64,000 nt of DNA from Paenibacillus chibensis (GCF_004001045.1 NZ_BIMK01000020.1:29659-93658); one strand, 5' to 3'. Shown: positions 1-9,249, numbered from the stretch's first letter. Numbers and translations are program-made. Notes: generated from the letters alone by a model not told the origin.

Positions 1-1
1 T

Positions 2-559
2 GCAAATTGGGCGGCGGACGGCGTTTTGGAGCCGCGCAAAGGCGGATTTACGTCTCAAGGATTGAAGCTGATCCGGGAATGCAACCGTCTCGGCATGATC
101 CTCGACGTATCGCACCTGTCCGAAACGGCCTTCTGGGAGTTAACATCGCAATCCGAAAAGCCCTTTATTGCCTCTCACTCCAATGCCAGCCATGTATGTC
201 CGCGGCTCAGGAATCTAAACGATGCGCAGATTGCTTCGATCATCCAGACCGGCGGAGTCATCGGGATCACCTTTGTACCTTCGTTCGTGCATGCTGAAGA
301 ACCGGCTGAGATGGATCATATATTGTTTCATATCGACCATATTTGCTCGCTTGGCGGCAGCCGCCATATCGGATTCGGGTCAGATTTTGACGGGATCAAA
401 GAAAAGATCGCCGGCCTGGAGCATGCGGGGAAGTATGATCGGCTGGTCGATTTACTTCAGAAGCATTACAGCGAACAAGATGTCGAACGATTTATCTATA
501 AAAATTGGTTTGACTTCTACATGGATCATTTACCGGAAGACAACCAATTCACGGACTAA
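2..559 (+). CDS. Membrane dipeptidase (peptidase family M19), C-terminal part
   Basis: The reading frame is open from the left edge, so the gene begins outside the window and only about 185 C-terminal residues are visible. Family M19 zinc dipeptidases (renal dipeptidase-like) cleave dipeptides, including some with a C-terminal D-residue. Visible family marks are the GMILDVSHLS segment, the SHSN segment with a metal-ligand type histidine, and GSDFDG near the C-terminus. The gene ends at a TAA and is followed by an interspersed repeat and a strong terminator. The N-terminal metal-binding half cannot be assessed. Confidence 0.9.
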   Translation, partial: ANWAADGVLEPRKGGFTSQGLKLIRECNRLGMILDVSHLSETAFWELTSQSEKPFIASHSNASHVCPRLRNLNDAQIASIIQTGGVIGITFVPSFVHAEEPAEMDHILFHIDHICSLGGSRHIGFGSDFDGIKEKIAGLEHAGKYDRLVDLLQKHYSEQDVERFIYKNWFDFYMDHLPEDNQFTD

Positions 560-604
560 TTTCGCATACGTAAAAGCCTTATAAGAAGACGTAATTTATC
601 AGGA

Positions 605-757
605 GACAGACCGCCATCAGCAGAAGTTTTTCTTGCTTGATAAGAAAAACGTCTATCGACGTACCTTCAAAGAAGACAGACCGCGTTTAGCGGAAATTTT
701 TCTTGCGATTATAGAATGGTTCAGCTTTGCTGAAATTTATAAATTCTATAATCTTAA
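605..757 (+). repeat. Interspersed repeat, copy 1 (with an extra 32-bp half unit)
   Basis: Positions 641-757 match 61516-61632 over 117 bp, with 6 differences and no gaps by eye. Positions 605-636 repeat, with changes, the 32-bp module at 675-706 (starts GACAGACCGC, ends TTTTTCTTGC), so copy 1 is partly tandem. The 3' part folds: ATTATAGAAT (708-717) pairs with ATTCTATAAT (743-752), enclosing TTCAGC/GCTGAA. Both copies lie directly after a gene and directly before an intrinsic terminator. No convincing reading frame was seen in it. Confidence 0.8.
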
Positions 758-803
758 AAAAGACAAGGAGCCGATGGCTACTCGCCGGCTCCTTGTCTTT
801 TTT
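756..803. terminator. Strong intrinsic terminator, probably bidirectional
   Basis: Perfect 18-bp stem, 756-773 with 786-803, flanked by A-runs and T-runs. It lies between the dipeptidase gene with its repeat (plus strand) and the end of the small membrane protein gene (minus strand), so it can serve both. Confidence 0.9.
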
Positions 804-867
804 GTATGCTTCACGCCAAGCTGACTGCATCCGCTAAGCACCTAAGCACGCGGATCCCCGGCCCCAT

Positions 868-1119
868 TTATGATTGGGATTCGAAGCTGGCCGTACTTTT
901 CAATTCCATAGCCTCGGTGCTTTCTTTTCCCGACTCCTGCCGGTCGAACATCTTGCCAATCTTCCACCCGATCCCTACATTGAGGACTGCCATGGCCGCA
1001 TATAGGACGACATCCCCCCACGGCTCCGGAAGAAGCAGGTCTGCCAGCAGCCAGCCACCGGTCATCGAAGCCCCCATAACTGCACCTTTAACGGATGACT
1101 TCAAGTACGTTTTACCCAT
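868..1119 (-). CDS. Small hydrophobic membrane protein, unknown function
   Basis: 83 residues. The ATG is preceded by GGAGGCGCGGAAA, a good ribosome binding site, so it is likely a real gene. The N-terminus is short and basic (MGKTYLKSSVKG), followed by two short hydrophobic, glycine-rich segments at about residues 12-31 and 36-55, then a charged tail rich in E, S and K. I do not recognise the family. It lies between two terminators, so it is probably a single-gene transcript. Confidence 0.65.
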   Translation of the reverse strand: MGKTYLKSSVKGAVMGASMTGGWLLADLLLPEPWGDVVLYAAMAVLNVGIGWKIGKMFDRQESGKESTEAMELKSTASFESQS

Positions 1120-1251
1120 TTTCCGCGCCTCCTGTCAATTTGACTTCATATAGGCTCGAGTACATGCCCTCGACCTAAGACGACATCCTTCTCTCTAAAA
1201 CCGATTATATGTTGAGGACAAAAACGATTATGCTTAAAGGCCCGAAATAAA

Positions 1252-1291
1252 GAAGCAGCGGCACAAGAGTGTTCCCTTATGCCGCTGCTTC
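1252..1291 (-). terminator. Intrinsic terminator of clpE
   Basis: A 12-bp stem GAAGCAGCGGCA / TGCCGCTGCTTC with a 16-nt loop. On the minus strand it is followed by a T-rich stretch, and it lies 45 bases after the clpE stop. Confidence 0.85.
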
Positions 1292-1335
1292 GTATTCTTT
1301 GGAGATCCTATTCAGCTGTCAGACGTGCTTCAAAT

Positions 1336-3495
1336 TCAGCCCTTGATGACCTGAATGGCATCATCCAGAACTTCCACGTTGATATGCGTAACATTTCCCT
1401 CGTCCAGCACCAGATCGGTGATGCCGTCCTCCACGTACTGCTGGATGACGCGGCGCAGCGGACGTGCTCCGAAGGCCGGGTTGTAGCCGAGCTCGGACAG
1501 TTTCTTTTTCGCTTCGTCCGATATGTGAAGCGTGATACCCTGCTCACCCATGGTGCTGACGATTTCGTCCAGCATATGGTCCACGATCTGTACGAGCACG
1601 TCTTCCTTCAGGGAAGCAAACGGAATGATGGCATCGAACCGGTTCAGGAATTCCGGACGGAAGTACGCGCCGAGCGAATCCAGGATCGAGCTGGTTTGAA
1701 CCGAATCGGAAGCCGAGAAACCGACGGTAATCTTCTTCTCCGTGATGCCTGCATTCGACGTCATGATGATGACGGTGTCCTTGAAGCTCACGGTCCGTCC
1801 TTGGCTGTCCGTCAGACGTCCGTCGTCCAGCACCTGCAGGAACATGTGCTGCACATCAGGATGCGCCTTCTCGATCTCATCGAGCAGGATAATGCTGTAC
1901 GGATTGCGACGTACGCGTTCCGTCAGCTGGCCGGCTTCTTCATGGCCGACATATCCCGGAGGCGAACCGATCAGCTTCGAAACGGAATGCTTCTCCATGT
2001 ATTCGCTCATATCAAGCCGGATCATGGCATCCGCTTGGCCGAACAGTTCTTCCGCAAGCGACTTGGACAGTTCGGTTTTACCAACGCCAGTCGGGCCGAC
2101 GAACAGGAAGGAAGCAATCGGTTTGTTCTTCGGCTTCAATCCGGCACGGCTGCGGCGTACGGCCTTGGCCACTTTCTCAACCGCTTCCGCCTGCCCCATA
2201 ACCTTCATGCCCAGACGTTCGGCAAGATTCTTCATCTTGCTTTGCTCATCCTGCTGCAGCTTGCCGACCGGAATCCCGGTTTTACGTTCGATGATATGCT
2301 GGATATCCTCGACGCTGACCTCTGCCGTATTATTTGGCTGTCCTTCAGCGCTGTTCAAGCGGCGGAGCAGCTCATTTTCTTCATCACGCAGCCGGGCCGC
2401 AACTTCATAGTTTTCAGCACGGGTAGCCTGATCCTTCTCGGCCTTCACCTGCTCCAAGCGGGCCTGGAGCTGTCCCTGTCCGCTATCCGACATCCGCAAA
2501 TTCAGCTTGGCGCCTGCCTCGTCGAGCAGATCGATCGCCTTGTCCGGCAGGAAGCGGTCCTGAATGTACCGTTGGGACAGCTGCGCGCAGGCGGCAATCG
2601 TCTCGTCAGAATAATGGACGCCGTGGAATTCTTCATATTTCGGACGGAGCCCCTTCAGAATCTCAATCGTTTCCTGAACGGTCGGCTCATCGACCATGAC
2701 CGGCTGGAAACGACGCTCCAGAGCGGCATCCTTCTCGATTTGGCGATACTCCTTCAAGGTGGTTGCCCCGATGACCTGGAGCTCGCCGCGTGCCAATACC
2801 GGCTTCAGGATATTGCCTGCATCCATCGAGCCTTCGGCCGAGCCTGCACCGACCAGCAGATGGATCTCGTCGATGAACAGCAGAACATTCTCGCGCTGCT
2901 GCAGCTCGGATATGAGCTGTTTCACCTTCTCCTCGAATTGGCCGCGGATGCCGGTGCCGGCAACCAGCGAAGCCACATCCAGCGAGTAAACCTCTTTGTT
3001 ACGCAGCTTGGCAGGTACCTTGCCTTCCGTGATACGGAGGGCGAGGCCTTCGGCGATGGCCGTTTTACCTACCCCTGGCTCACCGATCAGCACCGGGTTG
3101 TTTTTGCTGCGGCGGTTCAAAATTTCAATGACTCGTTCAATTTCTTCGTCACGGCCGATCACGGCATCAATTTGACCTGCTTTCGCCGCGTCGTTCAGAT
3201 TCCGTCCCAGCTGATCCAGCATGCCGTCTCCGCGCTGGCCGCCACGGCCCTGGGCGCGGCTTGCTGCGCCATTCGCGACGTTTGCATCCTGCTGGAATTG
3301 CGGCGGCTGCATGAAGCCTTTGAAGAATTCATCGATCGGCGACATGCCCAAAGAGCCGAAGCCCGCGTGGAACGGGATCCCGCTGTTCATTTTTGCATAA
3401 CATTCCTGGCATATATATAAACGTTCTGATTTCTGATTCACGGTAAAGCTCAGTCCTACAGTAGCTTCATTGGCATTACATTGTTGACAACGCAT
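1336..3495 (-). CDS. clpE: ATP-dependent Clp ATPase ClpE
   Basis: 719 residues. This is a class I HSP100 unfoldase that would feed substrates to ClpP in the cytoplasm. The N-terminus carries the ClpE zinc finger (C3, C6, C29, C32). AAA domain 1 has Walker A GEPGVGKT at 138-145 and Walker B LLFIDE at about 205-210. A UVR-like coiled segment lies at about 345-382. AAA domain 2 has Walker A GPTGVGKT at 467-474, followed by the ClpB-type D2 C-terminal domain. The zinc finger and the short linker separate it from ClpC. The start codon has an AAAGGGG ribosome site 10 bases upstream. Expression is expected to be CtsR-repressed and stress-induced, given the operator upstream. Confidence 0.97.
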   Translation of the reverse strand: MRCQQCNANEATVGLSFTVNQKSERLYICQECYAKMNSGIPFHAGFGSLGMSPIDEFFKGFMQPPQFQQDANVANGAASRAQGRGGQRGDGMLDQLGRNLNDAAKAGQIDAVIGRDEEIERVIEILNRRSKNNPVLIGEPGVGKTAIAEGLALRITEGKVPAKLRNKEVYSLDVASLVAGTGIRGQFEEKVKQLISELQQRENVLLFIDEIHLLVGAGSAEGSMDAGNILKPVLARGELQVIGATTLKEYRQIEKDAALERRFQPVMVDEPTVQETIEILKGLRPKYEEFHGVHYSDETIAACAQLSQRYIQDRFLPDKAIDLLDEAGAKLNLRMSDSGQGQLQARLEQVKAEKDQATRAENYEVAARLRDEENELLRRLNSAEGQPNNTAEVSVEDIQHIIERKTGIPVGKLQQDEQSKMKNLAERLGMKVMGQAEAVEKVAKAVRRSRAGLKPKNKPIASFLFVGPTGVGKTELSKSLAEELFGQADAMIRLDMSEYMEKHSVSKLIGSPPGYVGHEEAGQLTERVRRNPYSIILLDEIEKAHPDVQHMFLQVLDDGRLTDSQGRTVSFKDTVIIMTSNAGITEKKITVGFSASDSVQTSSILDSLGAYFRPEFLNRFDAIIPFASLKEDVLVQIVDHMLDEIVSTMGEQGITLHISDEAKKKLSELGYNPAFGARPLRRVIQQYVEDGITDLVLDEGNVTHINVEVLDDAIQVIKG

Positions 3496-3563
3496 AGATC
3501 CATTGCCCCTTTCTGGTTTGATGCTAATGGTTTGGAAATACGATTGATGTTTTGATCAAATTT

Positions 3564-3586
3564 TTTGACTTTGACTTTCTTTGACT
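3564..3586 (-). promoter_or_regulatory. CtsR operator (heptad repeats) upstream of clpE
   Basis: Read on the minus strand, AGTCAAA-GAA-AGTCAAA (3586-3570) fits the CtsR consensus RGTCAAA-NAN-RGTCAAA exactly, and a third AGTCAAA abuts it at 3564-3570. It lies directly downstream of the -10 box, over the likely transcription start, which is a typical repressor position. Confidence 0.9.
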
Positions 3587-3614
3587 ATTATACCGCATGG
3601 AACAGAGATGTCAA
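3587..3614 (-). promoter_or_regulatory. Consensus vegetative promoter of clpE
   Basis: On the minus strand: TTGACA (3614-3609), a 16-base spacer, then TATAAT (3592-3587). Both hexamers match the sigma-A consensus perfectly, so tight repression by CtsR would be needed. Confidence 0.9.
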
Positions 3615-3770
3615 TATGTGTGAAAACAATCTTTTGAAAATTTTCATTTCGATTTCTTATGCATGCAAAAAACGAGCAGCTGCGCATGGTGCCGGCTGTT
3701 ACCAGCCTCCATCGCGGTTGCCCGTAGTTCAAAGGTATACACTGCCCGAGTAAATGATGTGCCGTTGAAG

Positions 3771-4385
3771 TCACTTCGGATTTTTCGTATCCACCTTGAT
3801 CTTCAGCACCAGCGTTACTGTATCTGTTTGCAGCATTTCCTCCAGTTGCTCCGGACCATACGTCTGATAACCGCCGGATTCATTCTGCCGCCATACCGCC
3901 AATATCGCGGAATCGCCGGCTTTTAATTCAAGCTTTTGATCCCCTATGACGGAGCCCATCATCGATGAAAGATTCTTATCGATCACCTCGGGTACGCTGC
4001 TTAATCCCGTCCCGGCTCCAGGAGCGTATAAAATCATCGACTTCTGCGCTCCGCCTTCGTTTACGATCCCCCACCCTAAAGCGCCTGCGCTTGTTTGGGA
4101 CGGAGCGAAACCGTAGGAGAGCGAGATCAGCGGCGATTCCTGCATTTTTTTACCCTTTTTATAACCTTCCACCCATACTTCAACCCAGGTTTTGTCGGCA
4201 TGCGGCAGGCTCAGGTTATAATCGAAAACATTGCCGAGAGATAAGGCATTAAACATTTCCGCATAGTTAGAATCCTTCTGCGCCTGGATCACCGCAAGCG
4301 TATCCGCCTCAGGCCGTGAACTGCAGCCGCCGAGCAGCAAAATCAAAACGGAACAGACCATCAAAAGCTTTAGCCCTGTTTTCAT
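3771..4385 (-). CDS. Putative lipoprotein, unknown function
   Basis: 204 residues. A type II signal peptide ends in the lipobox LLGGC, so the mature protein would be lipid-anchored outside the membrane. The start has a GGGGGAAAC ribosome site. The mature part is soluble and has no motif I can assign; segments around residues 80-135 are rich in G, S and A. It is upstream of clpE in the same direction, but the CtsR-controlled promoter lies between them, so the genes are probably separate units. Confidence 0.7.
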   Translation of the reverse strand: MKTGLKLLMVCSVLILLLGGCSSRPEADTLAVIQAQKDSNYAEMFNALSLGNVFDYNLSLPHADKTWVEVWVEGYKKGKKMQESPLISLSYGFAPSQTSAGALGWGIVNEGGAQKSMILYAPGAGTGLSSVPEVIDKNLSSMMGSVIGDQKLELKAGDSAILAVWRQNESGGYQTYGPEQLEEMLQTDTVTLVLKIKVDTKNPK

Positions 4386-4552
4386 GTTTCCCCCATTTCG
4401 TACTTTTTGGTTGCCTTCGTCATTCGAATGGCTAAGCGCTCCAAGCTCACATAATCGAATGTCATAATTTGTATATATTGTAAGTTACTTTATGGAAATC
4501 GTAAACCCTGAAGCTCCGTTCCCGGGAATTTCCGTCTGCCTTACTCTAACAA

Positions 4553-4582
4553 AAAAAGGAGCATCGCCAGATGCTCCTTTTT
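4553..4582 (-). terminator. Intrinsic terminator of the GH74 gene
   Basis: A perfect 13-bp stem AAAAAGGAGCATC / GATGCTCCTTTTT with a 4-nt loop, just after the stop codon on the minus strand. It is symmetrical and could work in both directions. Confidence 0.9.
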
Positions 4583-4586
4583 GCGG

Positions 4587-7199
4587 CTATTTTTTCGCGT
4601 TGTACTCCACCTGGATATTGAAGCTGGACTTGTTTCCCGACAGGTCGACCGCTTCCAGCGCGATCCGGTTTACCCCTTTGGACAAGGTCAGCTTCTGATT
4701 GAATTTTCCGTTTGAGACCTTCACCTGCAGCGGCTTACCGCCATTCAGCGTGACCGTCAAGGATGCTTTCAGCAACGCTTCATTGACTCTACCGGATAAC
4801 ACGTAGTTTCGATTATGTACCGTTTTATTCGTGTTATCGAGCGAAATCACAGGCGGCGTGGTATCTTGCCCCGCAGCCGTGTCGCCCAGCACGATGCCCA
4901 AGCCGTTCGTTCCCAGATAGACGCGACCATATATTCTCGGATCGCCGGTAATCGCCGCATTCGCCGATCCGAACTGATGCTGGTCGTCGTTGATGCGAAT
5001 CCAGGTCCGGCCTGCATCGTCCGAGCGATAGATGCCTTGCTTGCCATGGATAGTGGCATTCGTATAGAGAGCCATGTATTTCTGGCCGGGAGCTGCCTTG
5101 CCGAAACCGATGGAAGCAGCCTCCTGAACCTGATTCATCTTCTCAAACGATTGACCGGCATTGGTGGAGTGCCACAGACCGTACGGGCTATTCTTTTTGC
5201 TGTTGTCTGCGGCTGCCGCGATCCAGATATCCCCTTCCACGCCCGGCACGGCCTTGAAGTTGCTCGTCAAATTCGTCGGCAGCCCCGAAGCCGTCTTCGT
5301 AAAAGATGCCCCGCCGTTTCTGCTGACGTAAAAATCACCATCTGCGATGCCATAGAACAGAGCCGGGTTCACGCGGTCAGAGGATATGCTCGCGCCGCTC
5401 GGGATGCCGCTGGATATTTTCCAGGTCGCTCCCTGATCCGTAGAGTAGCTTACCGGCTTCGGAGCCTCCGAATTCGCCGGGCTCCACAGGATGGTTCCCC
5501 CGTTTGCCCCTACGGCAACATGGCCGCCCTGCGTTGCATCATCCTTCACCGCAGCCCAGGCATTGGCCGCCGGTTTCCAGGTCTTTCCGTTGTCCGTAGA
5601 AATGCCCATCCGCGGATTCTCGCCGTCGCTGTTACCGACACGTACGACCATGTCCGGATTCAATTCGGCGTAATCGATATCGGTGCTGGTACCCAGATAC
5701 GGATTCGTGATCATGGAAGGAGCCTTGGTCAGATCTTCATGCCGGAAACCTCCGATATCCCCCATGGAGCTCAGCAGATGAGCGCCGGAGGGCGGACTGA
5801 TCAGGCCCAGAACAGCCGTTTCCTCAATCCCGTTGGCCATGACGGATATGTTGACGTTTTGACCTTGGTCCAGGGCCGTCACATTGCTCGAACCATACAG
5901 CGTAGCGCCGGTTCCATACAGGATGCGATCCGAATTAAACGGATCAATCTCCAGATCCCCGATCATCCAGCCGAGCTTCGGATTTTGCTCCGGAAGGCTT
6001 TTCTTTTCTCCCCAGTCGAGCCAAGGGGCAAGCGAATAATCGATGGTGTATTGATTCTGACGTACCGGGTCCTTGGAATAATCCAGCGTCCAGAATGACT
6101 TCCATGTCTTGCCTCCATCCGTGCTGCGGTATATGAACTCATCCGGCCACCATTTGTTCATCGTGGCTACCATGAGGGTGTCCGGATGCTGCGCATCCAC
6201 CGCCAGTCCCCCGTAAGGGCTGTCCGTCGAGCCTGCTCCGGTCGGACTGATATCCGTCCATGTCCGGGCAGCCGTGTCGTATTTCCATACCGACCCTTCG
6301 CCGCCGTTGTAAGGACCAACCTCCTTCGCGTAAGTTACGTAAAGATGACCGTTAGCGGACAGCACGCCATGATGAGGAAGATAGCCCTGTTCAGGCTGTC
6401 CCGGCACCGGCTCCCAGGTCTTCCCGCCATCCGTGCTCCGGTATATGCTGTGCTCCGTATCCGCCACGCCAACATAGATGGTTTGCGTCGTTGTGCCCTT
6501 GCTGCCTGTCGACGGGTCAAAGGTCACCCATACGACGCCGACGAGATCATTATAATAATCTTTCACGTTGCCTACTGCCTTGAAGCTGTCCACCCGGCTC
6601 CAGGTCACCCCGTAATCGGTACTTCTCCATAGACCGTTTCCGCTTCTCGTCCCCATATACAGCACGCGATTATTATTGGGATCGATAGCCAGACGTTCCC
6701 CCATCGACCGGCCCGGCATATTCCCTCCCAATTTAAAAGGTAGCTCGGTGCGCTGCCAGGTGTCCCCCCGGTCCGTCGAGCGAAGCAAAACGCCATTCAT
6801 GTCCGTCCAATCATTGGTATACGTTCCGGACGCTACATACAATCGGTTCGTGTCTACCGGGTCCGTAGCCAGCGTATCCACGCCAAGCATGTTCCATTCC
6901 TTAAAGCTGACGGAGTCCAGCAGTTGAACCCAGGACTGCGTTGACGGGTTCCAGCGATAAGCTCCGCCAATATCCGTCCGGGCATAAATCAGATCCTTTT
7001 CTCCGGGATTGTAAATAATGCCGGGAATGAATCCGCCCCCGACCACTTTCACGCGATCCCAGCTGTAGGCTTGCCCAGGGGATGGCTTCTTCTCTTGCGC
7101 TTTTTCAGCCAGTGCTGGAGCAGCTGGCGTTCCGGCCACAGTGATTGGCACGACCATAGCGGCGGCGAGAACCAAACTCAGCGTCTTTTTCAACATCAT
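4587..7199 (-). CDS. Secreted xyloglucanase, glycoside hydrolase family 74
   Basis: 870 residues with a signal peptide (about 1-31, ending PALAEKA). GH74 enzymes cut the beta-1,4-glucan backbone of xyloglucan by inversion, using two aspartates in twin seven-bladed propellers. Both are visible: D76 in RTDIGGAYR and the Asp in GDIGGFRH at about residue 480. Many BNR-like S/STDGGKTW motifs mark the propeller blades. The last roughly 90 residues form an Ig-like domain of the type found at the ends of secreted glycosidases. No cellulose-binding module or SLH domain is seen, so the enzyme is probably free. A cre site just upstream suggests carbon catabolite control. Confidence 0.93.
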   Translation of the reverse strand: MMLKKTLSLVLAAAMVVPITVAGTPAAPALAEKAQEKKPSPGQAYSWDRVKVVGGGFIPGIIYNPGEKDLIYARTDIGGAYRWNPSTQSWVQLLDSVSFKEWNMLGVDTLATDPVDTNRLYVASGTYTNDWTDMNGVLLRSTDRGDTWQRTELPFKLGGNMPGRSMGERLAIDPNNNRVLYMGTRSGNGLWRSTDYGVTWSRVDSFKAVGNVKDYYNDLVGVVWVTFDPSTGSKGTTTQTIYVGVADTEHSIYRSTDGGKTWEPVPGQPEQGYLPHHGVLSANGHLYVTYAKEVGPYNGGEGSVWKYDTAARTWTDISPTGAGSTDSPYGGLAVDAQHPDTLMVATMNKWWPDEFIYRSTDGGKTWKSFWTLDYSKDPVRQNQYTIDYSLAPWLDWGEKKSLPEQNPKLGWMIGDLEIDPFNSDRILYGTGATLYGSSNVTALDQGQNVNISVMANGIEETAVLGLISPPSGAHLLSSMGDIGGFRHEDLTKAPSMITNPYLGTSTDIDYAELNPDMVVRVGNSDGENPRMGISTDNGKTWKPAANAWAAVKDDATQGGHVAVGANGGTILWSPANSEAPKPVSYSTDQGATWKISSGIPSGASISSDRVNPALFYGIADGDFYVSRNGGASFTKTASGLPTNLTSNFKAVPGVEGDIWIAAAADNSKKNSPYGLWHSTNAGQSFEKMNQVQEAASIGFGKAAPGQKYMALYTNATIHGKQGIYRSDDAGRTWIRINDDQHQFGSANAAITGDPRIYGRVYLGTNGLGIVLGDTAAGQDTTPPVISLDNTNKTVHNRNYVLSGRVNEALLKASLTVTLNGGKPLQVKVSNGKFNQKLTLSKGVNRIALEAVDLSGNKSSFNIQVEYNAKK

Positions 7200-7230
7200 G
7201 ACTTGCCTCCTTAGAAAGGTATCGAGATAC

Positions 7231-7245
7231 AGAAAGCGTTTTCAT
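7231..7245 (-). promoter_or_regulatory. cre site (CcpA) before the GH74 gene
   Basis: On the minus strand ATGAAAACGCTTTCT fits the consensus WTGNAANCGNWNNCW without mismatch, 31 bases before the start codon. A half-site-like GAAAACGCT lies at 7291-7299. Confidence 0.75.
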
Positions 7246-7324
7246 AAATGACTGACTTGCTTACACTTTTTTCTTCCTCCTTCTGCTGCCGAAAACGCTA
7301 GGATACGATGGATCAGGATCATCT

Positions 7325-7339
7325 ATGTAAGCGTTTACG
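7325..7339 (+). promoter_or_regulatory. cre-like / LacI-family operator
   Basis: ATGTAAGCGTTTACG is a near palindrome (GTAAGCGTTTAC) and fits the cre consensus with one mismatch. It lies about 125 bases upstream of the GH74 start, so it could bind CcpA or a local LacI-type regulator. Confidence 0.55.
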
Positions 7340-7449
7340 AGTATGGGCTCCCGGAGGATATATTTTTATTCTAATCGCGCGCTTTTGATAAAAACACCCC
7401 AGGAATTAGCTTCCTTTTCATATCAAAATTAGTGGTTTTTCCATGTAAA

Positions 7450-7508
7450 AAAGACTTCTCCCGCCCGTCTCCGGATGACTCCGGACGCGGACTATGGAAG
7501 AAGTCTTT
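7450..7508 (-). terminator. Intrinsic terminator of the GH123-like gene
   Basis: A 10-bp stem AAAGACTTCT / AGAAGTCTTT with an internal secondary hairpin (CCGGA repeats) and a T-run on the minus strand, 15 bases after the stop codon. Confidence 0.8.
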
Positions 7509-7523
7509 AAAAACCAAATACGT

Positions 7524-9191
7524 TTACGAAATTACCGTGCTTTTATGGATATGCTCTTTGATCTGCCCGTTGATCCACTCCCGTTTGGACAAAATCCATG
7601 CCGCGTCCCTTGGGTAACGGCTGAAGGTGATCGGCTCTTCTAGGCCCTCATCCAGCGCCGCAAGCACGGCATCCCGCCCGATCAGTTCCTCCAGCAGACG
7701 CAGCGCGCGCAAATCCTGCAGCGCCTCGTACAGAACCTCCATCCGGATCGATTCGATCGGACCGTCCTCGCCCGGATATACCAGATAGGCGTCGCCGGAA
7801 GGGAAGGCGCCCCCTGCATCCGTCACGCGGAACGGGTCGATGACCTGCTTCGAATACTGCGTATACCAGAAATTGAAGCCCCAATGCAAAAATCCCGCCG
7901 CATCGTATTTATACAGCTGGTAGCCCAAAATCCGGTTGCGCGCCGACGGCATGCTGAAGAAGCGGTTGGATACGTCCTTGTACTGCGATACGCAGTAATA
8001 CGTCCACAGCGGTGTGACCCCATGCTCCAGGAAAGGCTCGATGTGATTGTTGGCCGGAATCGGGTTCTCCACCAAACCCTTTTCATAAAAGTCGTAATCC
8101 GACAGCGCGTCGATGATGGGAAATCCCTCGAGCAGATCCTTGACGATATTACGGGCGCTTTCACAAGATTCCAGATGATCCAGCGTCGGCTCATCGGAAA
8201 TGTGGAAATAGCTGCGTTTCTCCAGCCCATTCTCCCGAATCCAGTCCACCAGCTGCGGCAGGAACTGGTTCAGGAACGTATGATAGGCTTCGCCCGACGC
8301 GTCCGTCTCCCAGCCGAAGATCCGCTTCGTTTCGCCGTTTACGGTCGCCATGATTTTCGGCGCGTGATGCGCGCCCCACTGCGTGAACAGATGCGAGAAT
8401 TCAAAATACTCGATACCGCATTCGTTACACAGCTCCACCCATCTACTCAGGCGGTCAAACCCGAAAGCGTACTGATTCTCCCCCGTCACCTCGACATCGA
8501 CCAATTGCACGGTCGGACGTTCCCCTCCGACTTCCGTATCGAGCGGAGGCGTGAAGAGAGGCGTCAGCAGCATATTGATGCCGTGATCCGCCGCGGTTTG
8601 TATGTACTGCTTCAGAAGCTCCCAGTGCCTTTCGCTGAACGCATCCGTATGGTAGTGCGTTGTCAGGCAATCCGTGTGAAACCACTGCGTATGCAGAAGC
8701 TGCTGCTTGGGCAGCTGTGCCCCGATGATTTCCAGCTCAAAGCGTTCCTTTGCCAGCTCCTCTCCCGATTCCGTCACGAAACGCACCACGATCGGGTAGA
8801 GGCCCGGATTGACCTCGTTCTCAGGGTTCACCGTAATCCAAATCGAACGCCACTGCGCCGGATATGCACGCACGCCGTCGCCGCTCAGCGGCAGCAGCGG
8901 ATCCGGATACAGGCCTGGCGTGGTCCGCAGCATGTTGTCGTCATGGTCGCCCTGCACAGGGTACTCCGATGGCGACAGACCGACGCTGCGCAGCGTGATG
9001 TAATCTCCGATTTCGGACTCGACCTTCACATGAATCGACGGAATCCAATACTGCGACCGATAGGCCACCTGATACGAGAAAACCTCGTTTTGGAGCGCCG
9101 CCCCTTGAGCGACGGCATGAACTGCCAAATCCTCGTCGGGAAATATTTTCATCAAAGAATGGACCGTTCTTGTCTCCAATTGTTGCGTCAT
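7524..9191 (-). CDS. GH123-like glycoside hydrolase (DUF4091)
   Basis: 555 residues from the ATG at 9191, chosen because AGGGAGG lies 9 bases before it; an ORF start 51 bases further upstream lacks a ribosome site. DUF4091 is the catalytic domain of family GH123, whose characterised members are beta-N-acetylgalactosaminidases acting by substrate-assisted catalysis. The adjacent Asp-Glu pair expected of the family is visible in FHISDEP at about residue 340. An N-terminal beta-sandwich (about 1-160) precedes the barrel. There is no signal peptide, so it should act in the cytoplasm on an imported glycan. The substrate cannot be told from sequence. A cre-like site lies upstream. Confidence 0.8.
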   Translation of the reverse strand: MTQQLETRTVHSLMKIFPDEDLAVHAVAQGAALQNEVFSYQVAYRSQYWIPSIHVKVESEIGDYITLRSVGLSPSEYPVQGDHDDNMLRTTPGLYPDPLLPLSGDGVRAYPAQWRSIWITVNPENEVNPGLYPIVVRFVTESGEELAKERFELEIIGAQLPKQQLLHTQWFHTDCLTTHYHTDAFSERHWELLKQYIQTAADHGINMLLTPLFTPPLDTEVGGERPTVQLVDVEVTGENQYAFGFDRLSRWVELCNECGIEYFEFSHLFTQWGAHHAPKIMATVNGETKRIFGWETDASGEAYHTFLNQFLPQLVDWIRENGLEKRSYFHISDEPTLDHLESCESARNIVKDLLEGFPIIDALSDYDFYEKGLVENPIPANNHIEPFLEHGVTPLWTYYCVSQYKDVSNRFFSMPSARNRILGYQLYKYDAAGFLHWGFNFWYTQYSKQVIDPFRVTDAGGAFPSGDAYLVYPGEDGPIESIRMEVLYEALQDLRALRLLEELIGRDAVLAALDEGLEEPITFSRYPRDAAWILSKREWINGQIKEHIHKSTVIS

Positions 9192-9249
9192 ATACTGCAT
9201 CCTCCCTTCATCTCTCACCGTCCCGGCTCTGCCGGCGTTCATCCATTTG

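Noticed and set aside
1279..3420. A 713-codon open frame on the plus strand opposite clpE
   Set aside because: It is antisense to a fully conserved ClpE coding sequence, has a composition expected of a reversed GC-rich gene, and has no ribosome site.
3556..3774. A 72-codon minus-strand frame upstream of clpE
   Set aside because: It runs through the clpE promoter and CtsR operator and has no family resemblance.
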